Of a stretch of DNA of 64,000 bases, positions 18,966 to 28,603 are shown one piece after another. The position numbers and the translations under genes were made by a program. How positions within the stretch are numbered: the first letter of the stretch is position 1; each line of letters starts with the position of its first letter. Origin of the DNA: an uncultured Granulosicoccaceae bacterium (GTDB lineage: Bacteria > Pseudomonadota > Gammaproteobacteria > Granulosicoccales > Granulosicoccaceae). The stretch spans positions 1 to 64,000 of the forward strand of contig CALGLE010000019.1 in NCBI GenBank assembly GCA_937930305.1. The letters are read 5' to 3'. The notes beneath the pieces are model-generated. The model was given only the letters and a program-made list of their open reading frames with translations. It ran no database searches and was not told the origin of the DNA.

Positions 18966-19781
18966 GTGACTTCACCTGTTCAAATAACTCATTCCCAGTT
19001 ACTGCGATTAATCGGAACGCCGAATGCTCCGGTGATCTTAGATGTGCGCATTGATGAAGATTTTGATGCTGATCCACAACTGATTCCGGGCGCTTATCGT
19101 GTCCCATTTACACAAGTTGAAACACAAGCAGAAATACTGCGCGGCAAAAAAGTGGTGGTTTATTGCCAAAAAGGTTTAAAAATCAGTGAAGGCTCTGCCG
19201 CTATTTTGCGCTGCTGTGGTGTCGATGCTGAAGTGCTAAAAGGCGGGCAATTCGCTTGGCGCGATGCCAACTTTCCGATGGTGCCCATGGCAAAAATTCC
19301 GACTCGAAATAGCGAGGGGAATTCTGTATGGGTAACTCGAGTCCGGCCCAAGGTTGATCGAATCGCCTGCCCTTGGCTGATTCGCCGTTTCGTTGACCCC
19401 AATGCGCGTTTTCTATTCGTTACCGCCTCACAAGTGAACAACGTGGCTGAGAAATTTAATGCAACCCCGTTTGACGTGGATGATGCGTTCTGGAGCCATC
19501 GAGGTGAGCAGTGCACGTTCGACACCTTGTTGCAAGAATTTGAATTACAAACAGAACCGTTGAACCGATTGGCTGACATTGTACGAGCGGCCGACACGGA
19601 TCAGTTAGACAAGGTCCCGCAAGCGGCTGGATTGCTGGCGGCATCCCTTGGGTTATCTCGCATGTACTCAAACGATCTAGAGCAGCTAGAGGCTGGCATG
19701 CTGTTGTATGACATGTTCTACCGTTGGGCGCGGGATGCAGTTGATGAATCCCACACGTGGTCCACCACACCATCCGCTTAA
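18966..19781 (+). CDS. chrB: ChrB-type chromate resistance protein with rhodanese domain
   Basis: A 271-residue two-domain protein starting at GTG 18966, eight bases after AAGGA. Residues about 1-100 form a rhodanese-like domain with the loop VVYCQKGLKIS around the putative active cysteine. Residues about 115-265 are the ChrB C-terminal domain (VTRVRPKVDRIACPWLIRRFVDPNA). ChrB proteins are reported as chromate-sensitive regulators or accessory proteins of chromate efflux. The gene is followed 20 bp later by the transporter ChrA, so they form a two-gene operon. A contribution to sulfur metabolism rather than chromate remains possible. Confidence 0.82.
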   Translation: MTSPVQITHSQLLRLIGTPNAPVILDVRIDEDFDADPQLIPGAYRVPFTQVETQAEILRGKKVVVYCQKGLKISEGSAAILRCCGVDAEVLKGGQFAWRDANFPMVPMAKIPTRNSEGNSVWVTRVRPKVDRIACPWLIRRFVDPNARFLFVTASQVNNVAEKFNATPFDVDDAFWSHRGEQCTFDTLLQEFELQTEPLNRLADIVRAADTDQLDKVPQAAGLLAASLGLSRMYSNDLEQLEAGMLLYDMFYRWARDAVDESHTWSTTPSA

Positions 19782-19801
19782 ACTCACCGGTTAGATCATC
19801 C

Positions 19802-21088
19802 ATGAATGATGAGTTACAAGAATCGCCAAGCTTGCGCGATGCGTTCCTGATTTGGTTGAAAGTGGGCCTTTTATCGTTTGGTGGGCCCGCTGCTCAAATC
19901 TCTTTAATGCATCGATTAGTGGTGAGTGAAAAGCAATGGCTCACAGAAAAACAATATCTCAATGGTTTGAGTTTTTGCATGTTGCTACCTGGTCCCGAAG
20001 CCATGCAGTTGGCCACCTATGTCGGGTGGCGGTTACAAGGGGTTATTGGTGGGTTAATCGCAGGCCTTTTGTTTGTGATACCCGGGGCCATTGTCATTGG
20101 TATTTTGGCTTGGTTATATGCGCTCTATGGCGAAGTGGCTTTGGTCAATAGTCTATTTCTTGGAATTAAAGCTGCGGTTATTGTGGTTGTTTTGGAAGCG
20201 TTATTTCGAGTTGCAAAAAAAGCGTTAGGTTCAGTGAGTCATTGGGTTATCGCCTTTTTATCCTTTATCGGTATCTTTTTTTTCAATTTGCCTTATCCGT
20301 TCATCGTATTGGCCGCAGCCGTATTTGGATTTTTCACAATCCACGCAGCATCCAGTGAGGAGCAACGAGTTCTCACCCCAAACCGAAATATGCTGCTAAA
20401 TACTTGCAAAACCGTCTTGGTTTGGTTACTTATCTGGGCCTCGCCCATTGTGTTGTTGCTTGTCGTTGCGCCTGATGGTCTACTCCTTCAGGTTGGCACT
20501 TTCTTCTCTCGCTTGGCCGTGGTGACATTCGGCGGAGCCTATGCCGTGTTGGCGTATCTTGGCCAGGAAGTGGTGGAGAATTACGGTTGGCTTAGCGCCG
20601 GCGAAATGATGGACGGATTGGGGTTAGCAGAAACCACTCCAGGGCCACTTATTTTAGTGACCGAATTTGTCGGCTTTTTTGCAGGATATCGTGAAGGTGG
20701 TTTAAGCGTAGCCATTGCCGCCGCTTTGCTAACCCTTTGGGTTACCTTTGCGCCGTGTTTTCTATGGATATTCGCTGGCGCGCCATACATTGAATGGATT
20801 AGCGATCAACCTCGGTTAAAAGGTGCATTAGCCGCTATTACAGCAGCCGTAGTTGGCGTCATTGCCAATTTGTCCCTATGGTTTGCCTTGCACGTTATGT
20901 TTACAGAGGTGGTCAGAGAATCTTGGGGGCCAATGCAACTGTGGCTACCTAACGTTTCCTCTATTGATTGGATCGTACTGCTGCTCACTGTTTTGTGCTC
21001 TGTGGCAGCGTTTCGGTTCCACTGGCCCATTGTGCGCATACTGCTTGCCTCATCCATTCTTGGACTCGTTCTGTCTACTGTGTTCTAA
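19802..21088 (+). CDS. chrA: Chromate transporter, long ChrA type
   Basis: An inner-membrane protein of 428 residues from ATG 19802 with about 10-12 hydrophobic segments in two homologous CHR halves. Each half carries a family motif: LSFGGPAAQISLMHR and LLPGPEAMQLATYVGW in the first, VTFGGAYAVLAYLGQE and TPGPLILVTEFVGFFAGY in the second. Bidomain CHR proteins export chromate or related oxyanions and lower chromate uptake. The frame is open upstream to 19757, inside chrB, but 19802 is preferred because it starts the conserved region. Actual substrate in this organism is inferred. Confidence 0.88.
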   Translation: MNDELQESPSLRDAFLIWLKVGLLSFGGPAAQISLMHRLVVSEKQWLTEKQYLNGLSFCMLLPGPEAMQLATYVGWRLQGVIGGLIAGLLFVIPGAIVIGILAWLYALYGEVALVNSLFLGIKAAVIVVVLEALFRVAKKALGSVSHWVIAFLSFIGIFFFNLPYPFIVLAAAVFGFFTIHAASSEEQRVLTPNRNMLLNTCKTVLVWLLIWASPIVLLLVVAPDGLLLQVGTFFSRLAVVTFGGAYAVLAYLGQEVVENYGWLSAGEMMDGLGLAETTPGPLILVTEFVGFFAGYREGGLSVAIAAALLTLWVTFAPCFLWIFAGAPYIEWISDQPRLKGALAAITAAVVGVIANLSLWFALHVMFTEVVRESWGPMQLWLPNVSSIDWIVLLLTVLCSVAAFRFHWPIVRILLASSILGLVLSTVF

Positions 21089-21163
21089 AACAATTCACCC
21101 ACTAACCATTAAATGACATCGCCACCTGAGATGAAACTACTTGCCTTGGAATAGGGGTTTACG

Positions 21164-21526
21164 CTAATCGTTCGATCGCCAAACCGAATGAGCAAACAAA
21201 CCCCAGGCAATCAGAAAGCAAAGACCACCAATTGGCGTTAGTACCGCCACCTGTGTGATGCCGGTTAACGCCATAAAATACAAACTTCCACTGAATAAAA
21301 AGATACCCAGGATAAAAACCACAGCGGCCCGTACTATGGTTTTGTTCGGAATGAATCCACATGCAATTAGCGCTAAGCCGTGCATGGTTTGATAACGAAC
21401 GGCTGTGTCTACCCAGCCCAACGCTTTTTCTGATAACACGTTATTCAACGCGTGAGCACCAAACGCCCCGATTACAACCGCAAGCGCACACAAGAAGGCG
21501 CCGGTGCATAACACCCATTTAATCAA
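21164..21526 (-). CDS. DUF423 (YgdD-like) small membrane protein
   Basis: A 120-residue protein with four hydrophobic segments. The N-terminal stretch VIGAFGAHALNNVLSEKALGWVDTAVRYQTMHGLALI is the hallmark of the DUF423 family, known in E. coli as YgdD; the function is not established. The gene begins only two bases after the P450 stop codon on the same strand, so it is probably cotranscribed, though a functional link is not evident. Confidence 0.85.
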   Translation of the reverse strand: MIKWVLCTGAFLCALAVVIGAFGAHALNNVLSEKALGWVDTAVRYQTMHGLALIACGFIPNKTIVRAAVVFILGIFLFSGSLYFMALTGITQVAVLTPIGGLCFLIAWGLFAHSVWRSND

Positions 21527-21528
21527 CG

Positions 21529-22824
21529 CTACTTATCCCATTGCACCTGTAGTGACGCTGGACCACGAAAGGTAATGTTCTGAGAATAGGTTAAGGGTTG
21601 GTTCTCCACCAAGCTTAAGCTAGGCAATCGTTCACACAAGGCTTCTAAAGCAATCGTGGCTTCTAGTCTTGCTAAGCGAGCACCCAAACAGAAATGGATG
21701 CCATGACCAAACGAGATGTGTTTGCGCGCGTTTTTTCTTTTGATGTCAAATTCCGCAGGTGAATCAAATAACGTGGGTTCATGGTTGGCGGCGGCTAAAC
21801 TTAAAAACACTTGAGTGCCAGCCGGAATGTTCACTCCAGCAATTTGCGTATCTTGCCGAGTCATTCGGCGCCAACTGGTTTGCGGCGAATCGAATCTGAG
21901 CACTTCTTCTAAGGCATTAGGTATGAGCGATGGATCAGCACACAACGATGACCACACGTCACGCTTAGGCAGTAAACACAGCAAGGCGTTACTGAGAAAA
22001 TTACTAACGATTTCATGACCCGCGAATGAATGCCCATAAATGATGGACTCCACTTCCCGGTACTCTAATTCTTCTGGGTTTGCCTCGTGTGCGTTCAAAA
22101 GCTCAGACGTTAAGTCGTCTTGCCTATCCTTCCAACGAGCCGCTACAAAAGCTCGACAGTAACACCAATAGCTCACCATTTTTTCCGCAATCTCAACCTG
22201 TTCGTCATCACTGGGTTTACCCCAGGTAAAGGCTAGACGATTCCCTGTCCAGGCCATCAGTTGTTCATCATCGGCCTCGTCAAACCCAATGAATCGGAAA
22301 ATGATTTGCCCAGGTAATGGATGTCCAAATGCACTAACAAAATCAGTTGGGCCGCCTTTTTCGATCATGGCATCAATGAGTTCTTGACTGCGCCGACGAA
22401 TGTAGGGTTCTAGGATTTTCATCCTGCGACCAGAAAACCCGTCGCGAGTGTATTTTCGGATACGTGTGTGATCAGGTTGCTGGCGATTTGACATAACCGC
22501 AACCGGGTTGAAGTCGTCGGCGGCTAGAACGGCTGCCGCTCGATCGCAGATGGGGAAAACCGGATCTTGCACATTTTCAGATGAATAGGTGTCATGGTCA
22601 CGGAATACTTCCGTCAAATCTTCCATGCGCGTTACCACCAGATAACCCAACTTTTCTGAATAAAATATGGGTTGTTGTTCGCGAATTTGCTTCAGCTGCG
22701 GGTACGGGTTCGCTAAGTATTCATCCGTGAAGGTTGTGAATTCATGATTAATGGGGCATCCACTGGGTTGTACACGTGGCGGTATTCTTATGTTGTGGTA
22801 GGCACCCTCTTTTTCGGTGGTCAT
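21529..22824 (-). CDS. Cytochrome P450
   Basis: A soluble bacterial P450 of 431 residues. The haem-binding loop SFGHGIHFCLGARLAR holds the axial Cys379, and the ExxR pair is in EEVLRF. In the I helix the usual (A/G)Gx(E/D)T reads AGHEI (268-272): the conserved threonine of the acid-alcohol pair is replaced by isoleucine. That residue helps proton delivery to bound oxygen, so monooxygenation may be unusual or use another proton path. No ferredoxin or reductase gene accompanies it. It lies 118 bp past paaX and precedes a DUF423 gene; a role in aromatic acid metabolism is possible but not shown. Confidence 0.85.
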   Translation of the reverse strand: MTTEKEGAYHNIRIPPRVQPSGCPINHEFTTFTDEYLANPYPQLKQIREQQPIFYSEKLGYLVVTRMEDLTEVFRDHDTYSSENVQDPVFPICDRAAAVLAADDFNPVAVMSNRQQPDHTRIRKYTRDGFSGRRMKILEPYIRRRSQELIDAMIEKGGPTDFVSAFGHPLPGQIIFRFIGFDEADDEQLMAWTGNRLAFTWGKPSDDEQVEIAEKMVSYWCYCRAFVAARWKDRQDDLTSELLNAHEANPEELEYREVESIIYGHSFAGHEIVSNFLSNALLCLLPKRDVWSSLCADPSLIPNALEEVLRFDSPQTSWRRMTRQDTQIAGVNIPAGTQVFLSLAAANHEPTLFDSPAEFDIKRKNARKHISFGHGIHFCLGARLARLEATIALEALCERLPSLSLVENQPLTYSQNITFRGPASLQVQWDK

Positions 22825-22941
22825 CGTGCGGTCTCCTACGAAAGATTTGCCTGCCGATAGCTAAGGCGTCGATGCAGCGGAATACTACGTAAATTATGAC
22901 AAAAACTTTAGCACGATTGCCTACGGCTCGCCAGAGCCTAT

Positions 22942-23682
22942 TCAAGCAGAGTCTAAATGCGCCGTAGCGCGCAGCACAATTTGTATTTGCTGGTGGCAAT
23001 CGATTACAACGCTGCCGGGAACATGCTGCATGTGAAACATGGCAGCATCACGTAGGGAAATTTTTCGCCAAAAATGCAACGCTAAAAATCGCAAAGCGTG
23101 CAACTCAATCAAGTCTGGGGGTGGCTTTTGTATGTCTAATTTAGCGAGCACTGCAAGAAGCCTCTCAGCCAACGCGATCACACTGACCAAATCGTCTGCC
23201 TCATTGACCCATTCCGGTAACACTTGATTTGCCCAGGGCATGATCAACGCATCTTGAACAGCGGATACCTCATTTGATTTGATCGCATAAACACCGGCAT
23301 AAAGTTTTATCGGTGCTAATTCATCGGGTAGTCGCGACGGATTTACTACGCACAATGCCCAGGTTGGTGTATCTTTTTGCTGAGCGTTGTATATCAGATC
23401 CCAAACGGCGTGCGTTTCTCTTAAGGCTTTTTCTGACAATGAGAAATAGCTGATCCGTCCTTGCTTACGCGATTGAATCCAGTCATCTTTTTTCAGTCGA
23501 TGCGCGGCCACCCGAAAAGCTTCTGCACTGATATTCAGGGTTTGAAATATTTGATTTAGCCACGGCCCAGAAACTTCTTTTGACTTAGACGGCGCGGTAT
23601 CGCCCAATATGGTGATGAGTAAAGACCAAACGCGTATTTCGCCGATCTCATTTAAGGCGGCAATGGCTTCTGTTGTTTTCAA
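22942..23682 (-). CDS. paaX: PaaX-family transcriptional repressor of phenylacetate catabolism
   Basis: A 246-residue regulator. PaaX proteins repress paa genes and release DNA when phenylacetyl-CoA binds. The N-terminal winged helix is seen in LNQIFQTLNISAEAFRVAAHRLKKDDWIQSRKQGR (about 45-80), followed by the PaaX-specific central and C-terminal domains, including LPEWVNEADDL and the conserved PGSVVI near the end. It overlaps paaZ by four bases at the far end of the paa operon. The inverted repeat at 31162-31197, covering the paaA promoter, is the most likely operator. Confidence 0.86.
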   Translation of the reverse strand: MKTTEAIAALNEIGEIRVWSLLITILGDTAPSKSKEVSGPWLNQIFQTLNISAEAFRVAAHRLKKDDWIQSRKQGRISYFSLSEKALRETHAVWDLIYNAQQKDTPTWALCVVNPSRLPDELAPIKLYAGVYAIKSNEVSAVQDALIMPWANQVLPEWVNEADDLVSVIALAERLLAVLAKLDIQKPPPDLIELHALRFLALHFWRKISLRDAAMFHMQHVPGSVVIDCHQQIQIVLRATAHLDSA

Positions 23683-25727
23683 TAGGAATTCATGGTCAGC
23701 AATTCATACTCAGCGACCATTTTTTCAGATTGATTCAGGATGCAAACATGCCAACGAACTTCCCCGTATTGATCATTTCTTGGAGTCTTTTCTTTCACCG
23801 TCAGTTGCACGGCAATAGAGTCGCCTGGCTCAACTGGTGTTAGAAAACGCAGCTTGTCCAAGCCAGTATTCGCTAAAACAGGCCCCTCGTTCGGTTCAAC
23901 AAACAAGCCAGCAGCAAAACTTAACAGCAGGTATCCGTGCGCCACACGGCCTGGGAAAAACGGATTACGTAACGCCGCCTCGTGATCCATGTGGGCGTAG
24001 AAGGTATCGCCTGTGAAATTTGCAAATTGCTCAATATCACTAAGCGTGATGGTACGAGATCGGGTTTTTAGTGTTTGCCCCAGATTTAAACTGTGAAAGG
24101 CTTGTGTGAATGGATGTTCCACCTCTTCAACTTTCGTTGCACCAGGCACCCAACGTTGGGTGATTCCCACAAGCAGTTCAGGGCTGCCTTGAACACCCGT
24201 GCGTTGCATGTAATGCATAACCCCACGCACGCCCCCCATTTCTTCACCCCCACCGGCGCGCCCTGGCCCGCCATGAACTAAGTGTGGCAGCGGCGATCCA
24301 TGGCCCGTACTCTCTTGCATCGAATCTCTGTTGTTAAAATACAATCGCCCGTGATAGGCACCGCCCTCAATGACCATCTGACGGGCGACCTCGTTGTCTT
24401 GTGTGATGACGGAGGCAACTAAACTGCCTTGGCTTCGATTCGTCATTTCAATGGCGTGAGATACACAGCGGTAACCCATCAGGGTTGCAACTGGGCCAAA
24501 CGGTTCCAGTTCATGAACATGAATGGCCTTATCTGGGTCGGCGCAGTAATTCAACACTGGATTCATAAACGCATCCGTGCAAAGTTCTGGCCCTTGAATT
24601 CGAACCGGGCTCACATCGCCAAAAACCGTTTCTGTTTCACCCGCAAGCTTTTCTAATCCTGCAACAACGTCTTTTCGTTGTGCCGCCGATACCAGCGCCC
24701 CCATATCGGTGCTGTCCAATCGCGGGTCACCAACGACCGTCTTTCCTAGCCGCGTTGACAAGGCCGCAATGGTCGCCTCAACACGACTTTCAGGCACCAT
24801 AATTCGACGAATGGCGGTGCATTTTTGGCCCGCTTTGGTTGTCATTTCCCCCACAACTTCATCCACGAACAACTCAAATTCGACGGAGTTGGTCTCAACG
24901 TCTGGGCCCAATACCGTTGAATTCAGACTGTCTTGCTCAACCACCACTCGAGTGGCTTGGCTTAATAGATTGGGGTGAGATCTTAACTGCGTTCCCGTGG
25001 CTTGCGAACCGGTGAAGCTGAGAACGTCCTGGCCAGTTAGATGATTTAACAAGTCCCCCGTGCCACCGCTAATCAATTGCAAAGCGCCAGAAGGCAGCAG
25101 TTGGCTTTCGATTAGCAAACGAACGCACGCTTCGGCGACATAGCTGGTTGAGGTAGCAGGTTTTACAATGGCGGGAACACCAGCGAGTAATGTGGGCGCT
25201 AATTTTTCCAACATCCCCCAAACCGGGAAGTTAAACGCATTGATGTGCACTGCCACACCCTGCAATGACGTACAGACGTGTTGACCTACGAAGCTGCCCG
25301 AACGAGACAATTGTTCCAGTTCACCGTCGACGTAAACCGTTGAATTCGGCATTTCCCGGCGGCCCTTCGACGCAAATACCAACAGAGTGCCAATGCCTCC
25401 GTCGATATCAATTAAATGATCTTTCTGTGTTGCACCGGTATCAAATGAAAGCTCATACAGCGTTTGTTTGTGTTCGGTTAAGAACAAAGCCATGGCTTTG
25501 AGCATACGGGCTCGATCGTGAAAGCTCATTTTCCGTAGTGCCGGCCCGCCTTGAGTTACTGCGTAGTCGCGCATGGCGGCAAAATCCAACCCAGCACTAC
25601 CTGCGTGAGCGATGACCTGTCCGGTAATCGCAGATCGTATATCGCGCGCATCCGTGCCGACCTCATGCCACTGCCCTAGCACAAAGCTTTTAACCTGAAT
25701 AATGTCGTGTTCTGATTTTAATGACAT
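23679..25727 (-). CDS. paaZ: Oxepin-CoA hydrolase / 3-oxo-5,6-dehydrosuberyl-CoA semialdehyde dehydrogenase (PaaZ)
   Basis: A fusion enzyme that opens oxepin-CoA and oxidises the resulting aldehyde. From ATG 25727 it has 682 residues, close to E. coli PaaZ (681). Residues about 1-515 form the aldehyde dehydrogenase domain, with the nucleophilic cysteine in TKAGQKCTAIRR; residues about 530-680 are a MaoC-like (R)-hydratase domain with GDTFYAHMD carrying the Asp/His catalytic pair. The frame is open to 25769 but a start at 25727 lies 17 bp after the paaK stop codon and matches the family N-terminus. Cotranscribed with the rest of paa. Confidence 0.92.
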   Translation of the reverse strand: MSLKSEHDIIQVKSFVLGQWHEVGTDARDIRSAITGQVIAHAGSAGLDFAAMRDYAVTQGGPALRKMSFHDRARMLKAMALFLTEHKQTLYELSFDTGATQKDHLIDIDGGIGTLLVFASKGRREMPNSTVYVDGELEQLSRSGSFVGQHVCTSLQGVAVHINAFNFPVWGMLEKLAPTLLAGVPAIVKPATSTSYVAEACVRLLIESQLLPSGALQLISGGTGDLLNHLTGQDVLSFTGSQATGTQLRSHPNLLSQATRVVVEQDSLNSTVLGPDVETNSVEFELFVDEVVGEMTTKAGQKCTAIRRIMVPESRVEATIAALSTRLGKTVVGDPRLDSTDMGALVSAAQRKDVVAGLEKLAGETETVFGDVSPVRIQGPELCTDAFMNPVLNYCADPDKAIHVHELEPFGPVATLMGYRCVSHAIEMTNRSQGSLVASVITQDNEVARQMVIEGGAYHGRLYFNNRDSMQESTGHGSPLPHLVHGGPGRAGGGEEMGGVRGVMHYMQRTGVQGSPELLVGITQRWVPGATKVEEVEHPFTQAFHSLNLGQTLKTRSRTITLSDIEQFANFTGDTFYAHMDHEAALRNPFFPGRVAHGYLLLSFAAGLFVEPNEGPVLANTGLDKLRFLTPVEPGDSIAVQLTVKEKTPRNDQYGEVRWHVCILNQSEKMVAEYELLTMNSY

Positions 25728-25743
25728 GGGGCAGAGGTTTCTT

Positions 25744-27051
25744 CTATCTGTTACGAGAATCGATGACACGGCGGGCTTTACCTTGCGAGCGCTCTACCGT
25801 GCCAGGTTCCCCCACAACCACCTTGGCACTGACACCAATGATTTCTTTAATACGGCCAGTCAGCGCGGCTTCTGCTTGTGTCCGGCTACCGGAACGATGG
25901 GCGTCGGGTGTGGTTTCAACCATCACCGTCATCACATCCATCGGCCCCTCTTTGGTCAGTTCAATTTGGAAATACGGTGCTAATTCAGGCAGCTTTAAAA
26001 CCTGTTCTTCAATTTGGGTGGGGAAAACATTCACGCCACGTAAAATCATCATGTCATCACTTCGACCAGTAATTTTTTCCAACCGTCGCATCGTTCGGGC
26101 GGTGCCCGGTAACAAGCGCGATAAATCACGCGTGCGATAACGAACAATAGGCAGGCCTTCTTTGGTTAAGGTGGTGAAAACCAATTCCCCTATTTCCCCA
26201 TCCGGTAACACTTCTCCCGTGTCTGGGTTAATAATTTCCGGATAAAAATGGTCTTCCCACAGGTGTAAACCGTCTTTCGTTTCCACGCATTCGTTGGCAA
26301 CACCTGGCCCCATCACCTCTGACAAACCATAGATATCCACCGCGTGCATATCAAACGCCTCTTCGATGCTTTGCCGCATCGCGTTGGTCCAAGGCTCTGC
26401 ACCAAAGATTCCCACTTCCAGTGAACTGGCTTTGGGGTCCAATCCTAATGCCTGATATTGCTCAAGAATGTTCAACATATACGAGGGTGTGAGCATGATG
26501 GTGGTCGGTTTAAAATCTTCAATTAACATCACTTGGCGCTCCGTCATGCCACCAGAGACCGGCACCACGGTACAACCCAATCGCTCCGCTCCGTAGTGCG
26601 CACCTAAGCCACCGGTGAAAAGCCCATAACCGTAACCGACATGTACGGTATCCCCGGATCGAGTGCCACTGGCTCGCATCGATCGGGCAACCAAGTCAGC
26701 CCAGTTATCGATGTCCCTTTGTGTGTAACCCACCACGGTTGGTTTGCCCGTGGTTCCAGAGGATGCGTGAACACGAATAATTTTTTCTTTAGGCACGGCG
26801 AACAAGCCAAACGGGTAATTCTGTCGTAGATGTTCTTTTTCGGTAAAAGGAAATTTTGCTAAATCCGATAGCTGAGTTAAATCATTTGGGTGAACACTGT
26901 GCTGATCAAAACGCTGCTTATAGTGAGGAACATTATCGTAGGCATGGGTTAAGGACCATCGCATTCGCTGCAATTGCAAGCTGCGAATTTCATCCAATGA
27001 CGCGATTTCAATGGGATCTAATGTGCTGCGATCCGGGGTTAAGTCTTTCAT
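25744..27051 (-). CDS. paaK: Phenylacetate-CoA ligase (PaaK)
   Basis: An AMP-forming ligase that activates phenylacetate to phenylacetyl-CoA, the entry step. From ATG 27051 (GGAAGG about 8 bases upstream) it has 435 residues, the family size. The P-loop HASSGTTGKPTVVGYT, the aromatic-binding IYGLSEVMGPGVANEC and the C-terminal region with ILRGVNVFPTQIEE are characteristic of PaaK. The frame is open upstream to 27123 but overlaps paaI, so the shorter form is taken. Placed between paaI and paaZ. Confidence 0.93.
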   Translation of the reverse strand: MKDLTPDRSTLDPIEIASLDEIRSLQLQRMRWSLTHAYDNVPHYKQRFDQHSVHPNDLTQLSDLAKFPFTEKEHLRQNYPFGLFAVPKEKIIRVHASSGTTGKPTVVGYTQRDIDNWADLVARSMRASGTRSGDTVHVGYGYGLFTGGLGAHYGAERLGCTVVPVSGGMTERQVMLIEDFKPTTIMLTPSYMLNILEQYQALGLDPKASSLEVGIFGAEPWTNAMRQSIEEAFDMHAVDIYGLSEVMGPGVANECVETKDGLHLWEDHFYPEIINPDTGEVLPDGEIGELVFTTLTKEGLPIVRYRTRDLSRLLPGTARTMRRLEKITGRSDDMMILRGVNVFPTQIEEQVLKLPELAPYFQIELTKEGPMDVMTVMVETTPDAHRSGSRTQAEAALTGRIKEIIGVSAKVVVGEPGTVERSQGKARRVIDSRNR

Positions 27052-27067
27052 CGGCTGCCTTCCACGT

Positions 27068-27508
27068 TTATTCTTCGAACAAATGACCTTTGATGGTTCG
27101 TGAACCACCACGAAATTGAGCAACCACCAAGTTGTCCTGATTGCGCACTTCTACATCATAGATACCCGATCGCCCAACCAAACTCACTTCCCTAGCGTGA
27201 GCATGCAACGTATCCCCAACACCAGCTGGAGCAATGTAGGTAATGGAATTGTGTTGCGCTACGGTTTGTTGATTACGACTGTTGCAGGCAAATGCAAAGG
27301 CGGAATCTGCCAAAGCGAAGGTAACACCGCCATGACAATTACCTAAACCATTGCAATGATGGGCTTCAATCGTTAATGATAAGTGGGCTGTTCCTTCATC
27401 GACATTGACGATGTCCATGCCAACCCACTGTGAGGCCGCATCGGTACGCCACATCACATCGGCAGATTTCGTAGCCCGTTGTTTTGGGGTCAATGTTGAT
27501 TGGCTCAT
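27068..27508 (-). CDS. paaI: Hydroxyphenylacetyl-CoA thioesterase (PaaI)
   Basis: A hotdog-fold thioesterase of 146 residues. It hydrolyses ring-hydroxylated phenylacetyl-CoA and so rescues CoA from dead-end products of the pathway. The signature is HHCNGLGNCHGGVTFALADSAFAFACNS, with the catalytic acid (Asp in LADSAF) and the Asn/Gly-rich loop. It directly abuts the paaE stop codon (one base apart) within the operon. Confidence 0.9.
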   Translation of the reverse strand: MSQSTLTPKQRATKSADVMWRTDAASQWVGMDIVNVDEGTAHLSLTIEAHHCNGLGNCHGGVTFALADSAFAFACNSRNQQTVAQHNSITYIAPAGVGDTLHAHAREVSLVGRSGIYDVEVRNQDNLVVAQFRGGSRTIKGHLFEE

Positions 27509-28591
27509 TTAGTGCCCCGCTTGGTCGTAGTCCCACACAACGGTCGTCGTATCGGAGGTGGGGTAGCACTGACAAGTCAGCACATAGCCTGCGTTCACTT
27601 CATCATCTTGCAGGGCGTGATTGGCAATCATTTCCACATCCCCTTCCAGCACTTTCGCGATGCAGGTTGAACAAATGCCAGCTCGACACGCATAGGGCGC
27701 ATCAATATCATGCTCAAGTGCTGCGTCCAGTAAACTTTTACGGGTATCGGTTGTGATGGCATGAGTATCACCACCCAATGTAACCCTTGCGTTAACGTTT
27801 GAACGCAGGTTTTTAGATATCGGAACACGTTGTTTGACTTGTCCTTGCTGCCCGCCCGTAAACAGCTCCATACGAATGCATTCTTTTCCTACACCATTGG
27901 ACTCTAAACTTGCCTTAACAGAGTGCATCATTGGCTCAGGCCCGCACAAAAAGGCGGCTGTGATGCTATTGGGGTCTAGCCAACTTTTCAATAACGCATC
28001 CGTTTTATTGCGATCAATTCTTCCATGAAACAGATCGATGTCTTGCGCACTGTCGGTTAATACGTGCAGTAAGCTTAAGCGGCCTAGATATCGGTTTTTT
28101 AAATCCTCTAAAGCTTCACGAAACATAATCGTGTTCGGGTTTCGGTTACCGTACACCAGAGTGAATCGGGCATCTGTTTGATTCTTTAGGCCGGCCTTCA
28201 AAATAGATAGAATGGGGGTTATGCCAGATCCTGTGGCGAAAAGCACATAGTGAGCTGGGTGATCTTTGTTTTGTTCGAATTGATTTGAATAAAACTTCCC
28301 CATAGGAGGCATGGCTTCCAGCGTGTCACCCTCTTGCAAGTCACTGTTCGCCCAAGTGGAGAAGGCCCCGCCCTCAACTCGCTTGATGGCCACCTGCAAA
28401 ACCTCTTCATGTGGGCTTGAACAAATGGAATAACATCGACGTAATTCCTGATCGTCAAATTTTTTGCGAAAAGTTAGGTATTGACCTTGCGTGAAAGCGA
28501 ACTGGTCAGGCTCTTTAGCTTTCAGGGTAACCACAACGGCGTCCCGTGTGGTTTTCAATAAGTGTGTAACCTTGAGTTGATGAAATGGCAT
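27509..28591 (-). CDS. paaE: Phenylacetyl-CoA epoxidase reductase subunit (PaaE)
   Basis: The electron-transfer subunit that passes electrons from NADPH to the diiron epoxidase. The 360-residue protein has an FAD-binding ferredoxin-reductase part (about 1-110, RRCYSICSS), an NAD(P) domain (about 110-250, FATGSGITPILSILKAG) and a C-terminal plant-type [2Fe-2S] domain (about 270-350) with CRAGICSTC and a later cysteine in LTCQCYP. Its place after paaD matches the canonical order. Confidence 0.92.
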   Translation of the reverse strand: MPFHQLKVTHLLKTTRDAVVVTLKAKEPDQFAFTQGQYLTFRKKFDDQELRRCYSICSSPHEEVLQVAIKRVEGGAFSTWANSDLQEGDTLEAMPPMGKFYSNQFEQNKDHPAHYVLFATGSGITPILSILKAGLKNQTDARFTLVYGNRNPNTIMFREALEDLKNRYLGRLSLLHVLTDSAQDIDLFHGRIDRNKTDALLKSWLDPNSITAAFLCGPEPMMHSVKASLESNGVGKECIRMELFTGGQQGQVKQRVPISKNLRSNVNARVTLGGDTHAITTDTRKSLLDAALEHDIDAPYACRAGICSTCIAKVLEGDVEMIANHALQDDEVNAGYVLTCQCYPTSDTTTVVWDYDQAGH

Positions 28592-28603
28592 AAGGGCGTC
28601 TAT

